NCBI GenBank assembly: GCA_030562195.1 | Contig: CM060203.1 | Span: forward strand, 1,750,208-1,814,207 | From: Nipponacmea schrenckii | Taxonomy: Eukaryota; Mollusca; Gastropoda; Lottiidae | Direction of reading: 5' to 3' | Length of the DNA: 64,000 bases | Shown here: positions 41,809-55,100 of the stretch, one piece after another | Position numbering within the stretch: position 1 is the first letter of the stretch | Layout of the letters: the number at the start of each line of letters is the position of its first letter | Notes under the pieces: generated by a model | Seen by the model: only the letters and a program-made list of their open reading frames with translations | What the model was told of the DNA's origin: nothing | The model's database searches: none | Position numbers and translations under genes: made by a program

Positions 41809-44800
41809 AAAAACCCTGGAAAAAGGGAGCATTAAACACACTGACTATATAATCATTTAAAACTTTATTATCAGTTGCATGATGTTTGGACAATTTTTAG
41901 TATATTTTAAGTAATTATGGATGGGATGTCAAATTCAGCAATGAATAAAAAAAAATTAAAATTTAACGATGAAAAAACTGTTAATTTTGAAATCAAATAA
42001 TCGAAATTTCTGAAATTTTTTATGATGATAATCTGAAGGAAAATGATGATGTAAATAAAATATTCTACTGAAAAAACTCTAAAATATAGAATTATACAAA
42101 AACATAAAAACCATACATATACCACGAAGAAAATTGAAAAACATAAGCAGTCAGTGGAAGCAGGATAAAAAATTACAATAAAAAAATGAACAAATTTTAG
42201 TGATAAAATATAATCAATTGTGGGTACTAGAAGATCTAGTCTAGAACTAATGTTCAAGGTTCATCTTCAGGGTTAATGACTTAAATTTATTTCCAATTTT
42301 AATTAAAAAACAATTACAATTATGTTGATTTTTAAAAATAACACTATAATATATATTGTTATTATAACATACATACATAACCTTAATACTTAATATTCGT
42401 ATTTTATCTAAAGGCTGATTAATAACTCTATTGGACTTGTCTGATAAATAAATAATTAATGATTCTTTCAGATAAGATTTAGTACAATACAATTTCTATG
42501 AAATATCTCTGTATGTGAGATTAAAAAACAGTCAATGGCAATGAAAAGTCTACAATCCCAATCGAGACTAACAGCCCTATTTCAACTTTAATGCAAGTCT
42601 GGAATAAACTAAGATGTCTTGATAATGAATGAAATTTGGAGATCAATAAAAATCAAAACGAAAATGCCTGAAAGTTACAAATACTGTTTTATTTCTTACC
42701 TTTCAGTGCTGCAACAGGAAGAAACATTTCTGGTCCCTGGCCAGTGATTTCTAGACTTAAACCTTATCTCTAAGTGAATATATATTAAAAAAATGAAAGT
42801 GTTTGGAAGCAGTGGTATCATTATGAAGGCACGATCTTACCCAGGTTGTTATCTAGAATATAAGTATAATTAATCTTATTGCACGTAATATCTCTAATTT
42901 ATATATTGAACTGAAGTTTTTAATATATTTCACAATTACAAACTGAAAATACATGGTATTAGAATTCTGTAGTAGTGTATATAGGTTTAATAGATGGTTC
43001 AACAGAAAACTAATATAAAGTGAAAAAATAGGAAAATAGCTGTTTATTTAATTTCATCTTCTAATTTTTAAAGTATAATAATAATGAGATCGCAAGCATA
43101 TTAACAGCATCAATAAAATTACCTTTTTTTCTTAATAAATTGAATTTATATTGTTATTAAAGCAGTCTATGTTGACTCTATATCAGCCTCTTGTAATCCT
43201 TGGAAGATAGTCAATTAATATTCTATTTTTCACAATTTTCAATCCAGTTTTAGTAAATGATACAAATGAATAGATACAATTAATAAATATCCTCTATATT
43301 AAAATGCAGTTAGACGTGGTTTCGTAAAACTGGTAGCTGTTAAACAAAATATTTAGACCCCTTACTGTAATACAGTTTTATATGTTGTGTTCCTGCACCA
43401 GCCTTAGGATGTTTCAATTGCATCTGTCAAATGATATACAAGAGGCAAGGACAGAGTCTGCATAGAATAGAAACAGAGCCAACTAATAAACTAAAATAAA
43501 ATGAACTAATAAATGACTTATGTGAATATATTTACACAAAACATGATATTAAATAGTAAAAATAAAAATCAATCAAACTTGACTCTCAATGCTCTGGTAT
43601 AATCAAGTATAAAATATCCAGTACTTCTGTAGTCACTTTAAATATTACTTCAGTCAATTTTTACCTTGTTTCATTGAGATGATATCTTTCTATAATATTA
43701 TATTAATAAGATGTATAACACTGAAATTTAAAAATATCTAGATATCCAAATATGTTTTTATATCATTGTCAAGTCTATGTGAAATGTTGAATAATTAGCA
43801 TTTGAGGTTAATTAACTGTTACTAATAAATATATCAATTAATCCTGATTTTATAGTCTTAGAGAAATAGCAAAATATCATTTTTCGTAACAAGAATACCA
43901 GTACTCAAATTCACTTCGTAAAAATTTCATAAAAATAACCAGTGGCTGACATGAAATATCCTGGACAATCTTATATTGATAACTTGATAAAAAAAATGTA
44001 TTAAAAATATGACAGAGATGTATGGTTCATAGCTATCATAATAGACAATGATAATAATAATAATTATAAAGCTAGGGTCAAACTGGAAATAAAACTATTC
44101 ACAATTATCTACAATGGGAGAGGGGGGTAGGGAGAGGGGGGGTAGGGAGGAGGAGGCTATATACATTAAAATATTAATTTAACAATCTAATAATAAAATA
44201 TAAGTTTAATATGATATCTTTGTTGTCTTCTTTGGGGCTCTCTTTCATAAAAACTCAAAAGTTGCGTTACCCCTGATCATGTTTACTCTTCTACTACTGG
44301 TCGGTCTAAACTAATTAATTAGGCTGGTAGCAATTAGTACACATCTCCTAGACATTTCAAAACAATATTCAGATGTATAATACATAGTATTAGCCCAGCT
44401 GAATGATTGACATTTCTAAATAATTTACCTCAAATTAGAGTGGAGTACACCGCTATTAAAAATACTAGCATATTTTCTGGCCAGTTACTTCTATGAGGTT
44501 TCATGTAAACGTGGATCAAAAAGGTGTTTGTTTTTTAATTCCAAAAGACACTACAGACCAAATAAGTTTAGACCCCCAGCAAGCATCAGTTACAATGATC
44601 AGAAAGATAACTATGGAAACTTGAAATCAACAAATCTAAAAACTATAATCAAGATATCAGCCTAGATTAGAGAATTATTCAGTTCCAGCTTTATCAATAA
44701 TCTATGTGCTTTTGGTGGCTGATGATAACTATAACATGTTAACAATACACAATGCTTGTTTTAATGATGATGTAGATTTCGAAGGCAAACTATATTCAGC

Positions 44801-45527
44801 CTTACCCTACTGGTCTTCAATAATATATTGAGCTAAAGTGGTCAAAAATCAACGAATGGACCGTTTGAACCTCTAATAATATTTTGTTCCCATTTGAGGG
44901 GAATGCTACAAATCACATGGACTTCAACACAAAATATAAATAACTTAAAGGAAATTGTGTCATACACATTTCAAATCATATTATGCATTTTCTTATTTTT
45001 GAGCAAACAAGGAAGAAAGGGGGCTAAATTTTGAGCAAACTAAGTACATCAGTAGGTGAATTCTTTAAAAATATAATCAAACAAACGGATTACTTTAGAA
45101 AAGTTGTAAAACTGTTACTGAAATGATGATGATGATGGATGATGATTAATGATGAATGATGATGAACATCAAAAACCAAAAGCACAAAGAGTTAGACTCA
45201 AATCAGCCTTGCAGTTCCCATGTTGTTCATTTCTTCTGTATTGTTTGTTTTTACACTAGTAGCACTTTTTATCTCTATTTCTTCAGCAAATGGTGAACTC
45301 AAGTTTTTTTCAGGACTTAGCATTGTTAATCCAATAGAGTATCACATCCTTCATTTCTCTACCTTCTCAGTCAAAGGAAAGAAGAACTCCATATAGTAAG
45401 GGTAGATAACAATGATAGAAATCTTGCTCACATTATTCCAACTCCATTGACTTGATGTCAACTGATAACTATGTATGTAAAGTAGATATTAACACTATAA
45501 AATTGATGTATCTAGATGAATGAATAG
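41809..45527. other. Region between the arrays and the formin stop codon
   Basis: AT-rich and probably includes the formin 3' UTR, read on the - strand. A G-rich tract at 44116-44155 has several GGG runs. A GATGAT-type microsatellite lies at 45123-45170. No coding exon is supported. Confidence 0.5.
44116..44155 (+). other. G-rich tract, possible G-quadruplex
   Basis: Several runs of three to seven G separated by TA or AGA (GGGAGAGGGGGGTAGGGAGA and onward). At least four G-runs fit the G3+N1-7 pattern. It is downstream of, or in the 3' UTR of, the formin, on the opposite strand. Confidence 0.55.
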
Positions 45528-46144
45528 TTAAAAGTTTTCAGTACGTGATGGGGCTTGAACTAGGTTTTCTACTCGTCTTCTCTGACTACGTCTCACAGCA
45601 TCAGCTCTTCTGTATGGCTCATTCTTTAAATCTGAAATATGCAATAGTTGGGATGTGATAAACTGTCAGTCGAGTATCTTAAATAAGAGAAAATAAAAAC
45701 TATAGTTTAAATTTTCAATCCCCTTTTCCTGTGCCTTATTGGATAAATGATTATTATCAGAGGGACTAAGGACATGATAAGCTTATCTTGAAATGTACAG
45801 TTCCATTTTACACATTGTATCTCAGTAACATATTTAACCAAATCTGACAAGCACGTGTGAGCTAGTATGTTTCATACAAGTTACTACCATGCAGTTTTCA
45901 TATCCAATCTCAGTATGACTTGTATCACTGCTCAACCATTAGTCTGAACCTTTACTGAGATTTACGAAAGACCACTATAACACTGAGAAAGAAGACCTCT
46001 ACACCATTAACAAGGTATCTCTAGCCAATGTAACTTACCTAATAAAATGTCCTCTAAAGCACCATGGTAAACTTCATCTTTATTTAATAATTTCTTTTCT
46101 TTTATTTGTCTGTTTCTATTCTTGAGTTCTGATACCATCGCCTC
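45528..46144 (-). CDS. Formin DAD and C-terminus (last two exons)
   Basis: 46144-46039 encodes [18 protein letters not shown] and then GALEDILL. 45631-45528 adds [20 protein letters not shown] and ends TENF-stop. The hydrophobic-acidic core followed by a basic patch is the autoinhibitory DAD signature. Confidence 0.9.
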
Positions 46145-49100
46145 CTGTAACATTATAAAATTAAACATATAAAGGTTAGACAGATATCAGGGTTTAATTC
46201 ATTGCTCTGAAAGACTGCAAGTAATTATTAAATTAATTAATATTTGTCAAGTACCTCATTAGACTAATAGCAACATTGTAAACAAAATAAAGAACCACAG
46301 ACTTCAGTTGTATACTATAATGAAATATTGGACTGATAGGAACATGTTCTTACCTGTGATAATTTTTTATCTTTACGTTTATTAGCCCGTTGATCAATGT
46401 CGGGTATCGTAAATTCTAATTTCTTTCTTCTCTCATTATCTAAAACAGCTTGCTGTAAAAATATAAACATTGGACGTTAACTTCATGGACTCTTACAATG
46501 AATATATGTAACTTACAGAACACTTGACACTCTATAACAGGGTAGGTAACTCTTTATAGTCCTTTATAGTTTCTATATTATTAAGGTTAAATCTTGAGAA
46601 GAACTTATAAACCTCTTTAAAACTATATATAGAACATTCAAATATAATGTCACTCTTTGACTGGTTTTTCAGCAATACTAGATATACTTTTTGTATTCTA
46701 TTGATTAATAAGCATAATAAATTATTTATACATCTTGAACAAAATTATATTTGAAACAGGTTTTTAAGATTACTTAATCAAAAAAATCAAGATGAGATGA
46801 AAATACTGGTTGGACTCATTTACCTTAAAACCATTTACAAAACGAACAAATTGAGAGAAGAAAGTGGTAGGTGACATGGTTCGAATGTTCTCTCCATAAT
46901 ATTCCACTACTCTTTTATATGCATCCTGTAAAATAATAATACAGTTGTTATAATGGTCTATAGTTGATTAGAAACATGCTGATCTTTAGACTGGGTTTTA
47001 TATATGTAAGAAGAATGTAAGCATGATTTCAGACAGAAAGCATCATGATATACATATAATTTCCACTACCAATAACATTTTTTTAGATAGGGATATCACA
47101 CAGATTGTTTGAAGAATGGAATCTTTTGCATGCCATCATTTGCATGGTTCTAATCATGAACCATAATGGTAAGCACTGCTGTAAAATGGTATGGATTATA
47201 TGGAAGATGTTAAGGCCAAGAAGTTTGGCATCCTTACCGAAAATGGTTGTTTGCTTATTTAAGTTATATTACAGTGTCGAATGGATTAAAGCAAGAATGC
47301 CTACCTGTGCTGTCTTGACATCTGCTTCTAATTTATGGAATTTATCTTCAGAATTAGCAAGGAAGTCTTTTAGAAGAGTAGGGGCATCTTTGGAGTTGCT
47401 GCGAGATGCATATTCTTTCTTGGTTAAACTGAACCCTTTCTCCAGTTCATAAATATCAGTGGTAATATTCTCCATGGAAACTGTTAAAATATTACATAGA
47501 GATATAAATATCAGTGGTAATATTCTCCATGGAAACTGCTAAAATATTACATAAAGATATAAATATCAGTGGTAATATTCTCCATGGAAACTGTTAAAAT
47601 ATTACATAGAGATATAAATATCAGTGGTAATATTCTCCATGGAAACTGTTAAAATATTACATAGAGATATAAATATCAGTGGTAATATTCTCCATGGAAA
47701 CTGTTAAAATATTACATAGAGATATAAATATCAGTGGTAATATTCTCCATGGAAACTGTTAAAATATTACATAGAGATATAAATATCAGTGGTAATATTC
47801 TCCATGGGAACTGTTAAAATATTACATAAAGATATAAATATCAGTGGTAATATTCTCCATGGAAACTGTTAAAATATTACATAGAGATATAAATATCAGT
47901 GGTAATATTCTCCATGGAAACTGTTAAAATATTACATAGAGATATAAATATCAGTGGTAATATTCTCCATGGAAACTGTTAAAATATTACATAGAGATAT
48001 AAATATCAGTGGTAATATTCTCCATGGAAACTGTTAAAATATTACATAGAGATATAAATATCAGTGGTAATATTCTCCATGGAAACTGTTAAAATATTAC
48101 ATAGAGATATAAATATCAGTGGTAATATTCTCCATGGAAACTGTTAAAATATTACATAGAGATATAAATATCAGTGGTAATATTCTCCATGGAAACTGTT
48201 AAAATATTACATAGAGATATAAATATCAGTGGTAATATTCTCCATGGAAACTGTTAAAATATTACATAGAGATATAAATATCAGTGGTAATATTCTCCAT
48301 GGAAACTGTTAAAATATTACATAGAGATATAAATATCAGTGGTAATATTCTCCATGGAAACTGTTAAAATATTACATAGAGATATAAATATCAGTGGTAA
48401 TATTCTCCATGGAAACTGTTAAAATATTACATAGAGATATAAATATCAGTGGTAATATTCTCCATGGAAACTGTTAAAATATTACATAGAGATATAAATA
48501 TCAGTGGTAATATTCTCCATGGAAACTGTTAAAATATTACATAGAGATATAAATATCAGTGGTAATATTCTCCATGGTAACTGTTAAAATATTACATAGA
48601 GATATAAATATCAGTGGTAATATTCTCCATGGAAACTGTTAAAATATTACATAAAGATATAAATATCAGTGGTAATATTCTCCATGGTAACTGTTAAAAT
48701 ATTACATAGAGATATAAATATCAGTGGTAATATTCTCCATGGAAACTGTTAAAATATTACATAGAGATATAAATATCAGTGGTAATATTCTCCATGGAAA
48801 CTGTTAAAATATTACATAGAGATATAAATATCAGTGGTAATATTCTCCATGGAAACTGTTAAAATATTACATAGAGATATAAATATCAGTGGTAATATTC
48901 TCCATGGAAACTGTTAAAATATTACATAGAGATATAAATATCAGTGGTAATATTCTCCATGGAAACTGTTAAAATATTACATAGAGATATAAATATCAGT
49001 GGTAATATTCTCCATGGAAACTGTTAAAATATTACATAGAGATGTAAATATCAGTGGTAATATTCTCCATGGAAACTGTTAAAACATTACATAGAGATAT

Positions 49101-52100
49101 AAATATCAGTGGTAATATTCTCCATGGAAACTGTTAAAATATTACATAGAGATATAAATATCAGTGGTAATATTCTCCATGGAAACTGTTAAAATATTAC
49201 ATAGAGATATAAATATCAGTGGTAATATTCTCCATGGCAACTGTTAAAATATTACATTAAGATAGGACATAAAGACAGAAATCAAACATTTAGATATTAA
49301 ATTCTCCTATAAAATGATGCATCAAATATGGCCTGTAAAACTGCTAACTGTTTATATGGATAAATGGTAACTTAAATAACATCTTCAGGCCAAGAGAACA
49401 CTTATTGAAACGTAGCCTTATATGTTATCAAAGTAATCGTTATATCTATATAATTTTGTTATTAATTGTGCAAATCTAGTTACTGAATGCCATTCAAATA
49501 CTAAAAAAAAAACTTCCAAATTTCTATTAGGGATATAGGAAGGATTCCAAAACTCATGAGAACTGAATGACAAGATTGAACTTCTTGTGAAGATCCAAAT
49601 AAATTTATATATAGACTTCTGAGATAAAAATAATTCGATAAAGTTGACATACCTAAAGCAGCTTTATCTATAAACCGTAGTTCACTATCAAAGTTAATAA
49701 CATCCGGGAACTTATCTTGTATTGTTTGCACCAGGAAATGCATCAAGGTGACTTTTTTATCACCAGATTTGGTATCTATTAACTGTAATAAATATACAAC
49801 ATAATTTAACAGATTATTCTTAGCTATATATACAGATACATAGTTTGTTATCAGTACAAAGTTAAACAGTTATCTTGTGCCAGTGCTGATTCAATAGAAT
49901 GGCAATAGATCATCTATCATAACTGTTAATAATCAAAATACACCATCTCTAACAATTCAATAAATATGTGATACAATTTTTTAATATGCCAGCATTATTG
50001 CTACTAATATCTTGTTCAATCATGTTATAATATTGGTAATAACTGTATGCTAGAAAGTAAATGATCATATATGTAAAACTGAACTTCAAGTATGGCTTCC
50101 TCCATATTAATTTAAATTGATGCTTTACTGTCAGCAAGGATTAAAATAGCGATGGCCCATCGTTATACGCCCACCATTGGCAGCCTTAGTTATTCGGGCG
50201 GCAGACAAGAGGTATCAGTAAATACAATATTTTAAATGTAAAAGGCTCAAATCATGCTTTGTCAAAATTTATCAAGACACCAGATCTCTATCAAGTCTAC
50301 AAAGAATCAGAGGCTGATATAGTGAACACGTTTTAAAGAACAAGGGCAATAACTAAATAAATATCTTTTGATTAGTCTGATTTTCAATAGGGTCTATCCT
50401 CGAGTTATAACAAACACTCACACCAAGTTTCATCAAATTCCATCATTTATGTGTGGGCGTATAAAAAAAGAAAGAATTTGCTAGAAAGAGAATTACAACA
50501 TACCATATCTAAACTCTGTAGTTTAAAACCATAAGCTGCTCCACGTTTAGAACTATTCATGTAATTACCAAACGCTAGAATAATCTGAAATACAAGGGTA
50601 TTAACTTCAATATAAAATATACCATAACATGCCAGTTGACTTCATGAACAAAAAGAGAAAGGTTGGAAAGAAGTTCTAGGTATTTATAGGTTCCATTTAA
50701 TACAAGGGGAATATACCTCATGTTAAAATATACCATAACATGCCAGTTGACTTCATGAACAAAAAGAGAAAGGTTGGAAAGAAGTTCTAGGAATTTATAG
50801 GTTCCATTTAATACAAGGGGAATATACCTCATGTTAAAATATACCATAACATGTCAGTTGACTTCATGAACAAAAAGAGAAAGGTTGGAAAGAAGTTCTA
50901 GGAATTTATAGGTTCCATTTAATACAAGGGGAATATACCTCATGTTAAAATATACCATAACATGCCAGTTGACTTCATGAACAAAAAGAGAAAGGTTGGA
51001 AAGAAGTTCTAGGAATTTATAGGTTCCATTTAATACAAGGGAAATATACCTCATTTTAAATTATATCCTAACATGCCAGTTGACTTCATGAACAAAAAGA
51101 GAAAGGTTGGAAAGAAGTTCTAGGAATTTATAGGTTCCATTTAATACAAGGGGAATATACCTCATTTTAAATTATATCCTAACATGTCAGTTGATTTCAA
51201 GGACAAAGTAAAGAATTGGAATAGAAGTTCTGTAGCCTTAGAACACCAAGGCTTAACTTCCATTTGAACAGCACAATCTGATCCCAAAAGCCATTCAGAC
51301 CTATCATTTCAAATTAAAACTTATTAGAAACATTATTTAAATTGGAAATAATAATTTCTACTGACCTCCATCATTTTGCGTAATTTCTGTGAGTTTCGTA
51401 AAGACATTGAGGCAGCTATAATGGCATTAACTTGCTGTAATAGAAAATATTTACATATATAGTTAAAATATATATAACAATGTTACACATGTTGTTACTT
51501 ACTAGACAAATGATCTATTCCAGCTTGTGATCCTACCTAAGATTAATTAAAATGGGCAACGCAATGCAGTGTGCAATAAGGACATTTTATAAAGGACAGC
51601 CAACTCTTTTAGTGATTTCCAACTGTTGAGGGATCTTCAACAAGCACAGGGCCCCTAGGTTTATTGTCCCATCAAAACGACTAGACATTTTTTACATGTC
51701 AACGCTCTAACCTGCATCAATGACTGGGGGAAACTGGGTTGAAAATCTGAAAGTTCATTTAGAACTTTTGCCGATTTGACGTCTCTGAGCCAATACAGCT
51801 TCCTAAGACACATGAAAAAGTTTTAAAACTTACTGGTTGAAGATGGTGTAGACTATCATAAAAATTACCAACAAAACTCATTATTGTTAACTTCTGCGAC
51901 AATCTTTCAACTTTTGCCAACTGAAAATTTAATTTAATTACAATCAACAAGTCAAATTTATTTTTAGCAAAGCTCTATCCTTGTAACCTGTAACTTTCAG
52001 GTTCGATAACTCCTTGAGATTTTGACTGCATGCTAGTAATTCAATGAGGATATCAGCTAGATATAAAAAACCTAATCTCTACAACAGTACTTGAATTACA

Positions 52101-55100
52101 TAGAACAACACAGGATATTTTATTGCATCGTACAAGGCTCTTGATTTTCATTCTCGCAAGAAACTGCCCAATCAGGTACGGCGGTGTCAGCGGGGCTGGT
52201 GAATGAGGCTGCCATTATGAGTGTGGCTTTGTAATGGTAGATCAAGTTGCTGTGCCAAATTTGCTAGGGAAGCGGGTTTGGAGATAAAAAAGGGAAAAAA
52301 ACAAACAGTAATAAAGATTATTTAACCTCGCTATAACTCAAAGATATAATAATCAACAAACCTGTAACATGAATTTATCTTCATCTGATAAAATATCTAT
52401 CGATTTCTTCATTTTTTCATATTCACGATACGCTTTCATCTACAATATATACAAATAATACATGTTCACTGTGCTCATTACATAAAATACAATGAATGGA
52501 GACAAACGTCCTACTCTTCGCCACATAATGTACTTATGAAGATCAGCAACCTATGCAGTATGCACTGAGAGAAATTTTGCCAGGATATCTCGACCTACGC
52601 TGGGATTGAAACCTGGAACTTTAGGTTAGCGAGCAAGTGTCTAACTCACTAAGCCACCATGACTCATGTGTTTAATACAATGTTGTACAGCAATACATGT
52701 AAGCTTGGATCTTTGAGTAACTATTATTCATGTAGGCATAGAGTATGTTGGTTAATAATATATATCCTATAGTAGTGTTACTGTATCCATACTAACCTCC
52801 TGATCATTGGGTAAGATAGTTAATAAAATGTCCACCATATCTAGTGATAAACGCTGTAGGTCTAGTCTGAAATAGAAATACACTCAATATTATAATAAAT
52901 AGATTCAGTATATGAATATTATGTTCATTATCAATATCAGTTTTCTGTCCCTAATCTACCTTAGCCTTACCAGAAACCTAACTTACACATGATAGAATAA
53001 CTGAAGTAATTACTGTAGTATCTTCTAGAACATTGCTAGTAAGCTTAGATTTAAAAGTGTGTTTCACTTGGTTCTTTAGACTATTATGATATGAAGAGGA
53101 GAACAATATCTCAGAAATAAATCTTATGTAGCACAGACATTGTCATTCATTGTGAGTTGGAAGAAAAAGAATAGTATTTACCCATGAATAGCTCTGACAA
53201 CTTCGTCATTCTGCATATCCATTTTCCTCCTAGTAATAGCTGAGAAAAAAAAAACAACATTTTATTTGTAAAAGGCTAATTCCAGCGTGACAGACGGGAC
53301 AAAAAGCTGATCAACATAATAATTAACGTCCATTCATAAACATATATTGGGGTTCAAAGGTGATTTAATATGCTACATGTATGGCAAATTGGTTGATGTT
53401 TTTGGTAAAATATTAAAATTATCTCAGTAAAAAGTTCCCTAGATGTCACTGTATAAACAATGAGTGTGACAGACGGGACAAGAATTTACATCCATTTTTC
53501 AAAGGTTTTATTCAGGGGACAAAATCTATCTCAAATCAAAATTAAATTGATTAGTTCTAATTTTACCCAGTTAACTAATAATTAAACATTATCTGAGATA
53601 AAGATGAGGTCATTTGGCTGAATATGCACTTTCATGGTCTAGTTTGTAAGTGTGACAGACGGGACAAAAATTTTGTGACAGACGGGACAGATATGGGCAA
53701 ACTACAAAATACAAACAACATTCAAAGAATTAAGTTAATGATACATAATTGTGGATCATAAAATATGTTTTCTAATGTTTTGTGCAACTTATATGCTTTT
53801 ATTTATGATTTTACACTTTTCCATGAGTTTGGACAAGAACACAAAATTCTATATTGAGAATTTCATTATTTTTATTTAATAATATATAGACAATTTAAAT
53901 TAATTAAAATAAATAAACCCAAACACAACCTATAAGCGTTTCTTAGTTTTTATAACTTATTCACAATCCTTTTGAAAAATCATTTCAATAAATAATGTTT
54001 AAACTAAACATTTCAAACCACAAAACAAGACTTTAATTCCATAGCAAATGACAATAGTTCAAGATTTATAATTTATATGGTCCCCTTGAATAGATAAGTG
54101 TTGGTATTCAGGTCGTTAGACACTAAATTTTGGTATGTGGGTACCATGTTACATTATTGTCAGGTTCAAAAGTATTTACTATGACCTGTTATTTGCAAAC
54201 ATTTAATTAGAAATTCATTGTTTCTTATATCTATTGAGTCCATGAAAATTGATATACAACCACCAAGGAACCAATATTATACTCTTCATTGGAGTAATAT
54301 TCATTATGGTTTTGTAATAGAAAATTGACTTTTGTAGAATATTGAGCCAATTTTTGTTGAAATGAATTTTTTTAATTTAATTTTTTGTGACAGACAGGAC
54401 ATTATTGTGACAGACGGGACAAACTTTAAATTCAATTTTCACAATTGTTACATTTGGTCAGAACATTTAAGTTATATATCTTGAATAAGGTATATATAGT
54501 GGAGATAGCTATCAGTATGTAATAGCCTAATGTTAAACCTTTTCGTTAATATATAAACTTTTCAATGTATTCTGTGACAGACGGGACAATATTTTATTTC
54601 AAAGATTAACGACTTTAAAATCGACTTGACTTATTCTTTCATAAATCAGATGTTATATGAAGTTGATAACTGTATTATTTGGTATAAATATCAAATACTA
54701 GATTCTATTTCTAACTACTTTTTCTTACTATAGATCAAAAAAATGTAAGAGTACTCAAATATGATAAATAAAAAAATAATAATGACCATTAAGTTTAGCG
54801 CAAAATATTTGGTTAATAATATGAAACAAGTCAAATATTTACTCAAATTAAATAATTTCAACATGTTTCCCTTAGAAAAAACCCTAAATTAATAGTTTCC
54901 TTATCGTTTCAATTTTGTGAAAATGTGGAACATTTGCATGGAATTAGCCAAAATTGATTTAAGAATAGAAATGAAATAGATATTATAGTTAGGATTATTA
55001 TCTTAATGCATTGCCGACAAAAGACCACAAATAACTTACACTCCATGACAATAACTCAGCAAATTGTAACATTCAAACACAGTTTTCAGTTTTAGATGTT

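Noticed and set aside
47426..49255. Regular 55-bp repeats considered as a CRISPR array
   Set aside because: There are no unique spacers, the whole unit repeats, and the host is a eukaryote. The unit matches an exon junction.
50575..51054. Open frames on the - strand with a repeated 37-residue unit
   Set aside because: Product of the 111-bp array (a multiple of three) inside a formin intron.
52590..52662. tRNA gene on the - strand
   Set aside because: A- and B-box-like words are present, but the acceptor and anticodon stems do not pair and an unrelated body follows, so it is a SINE head.
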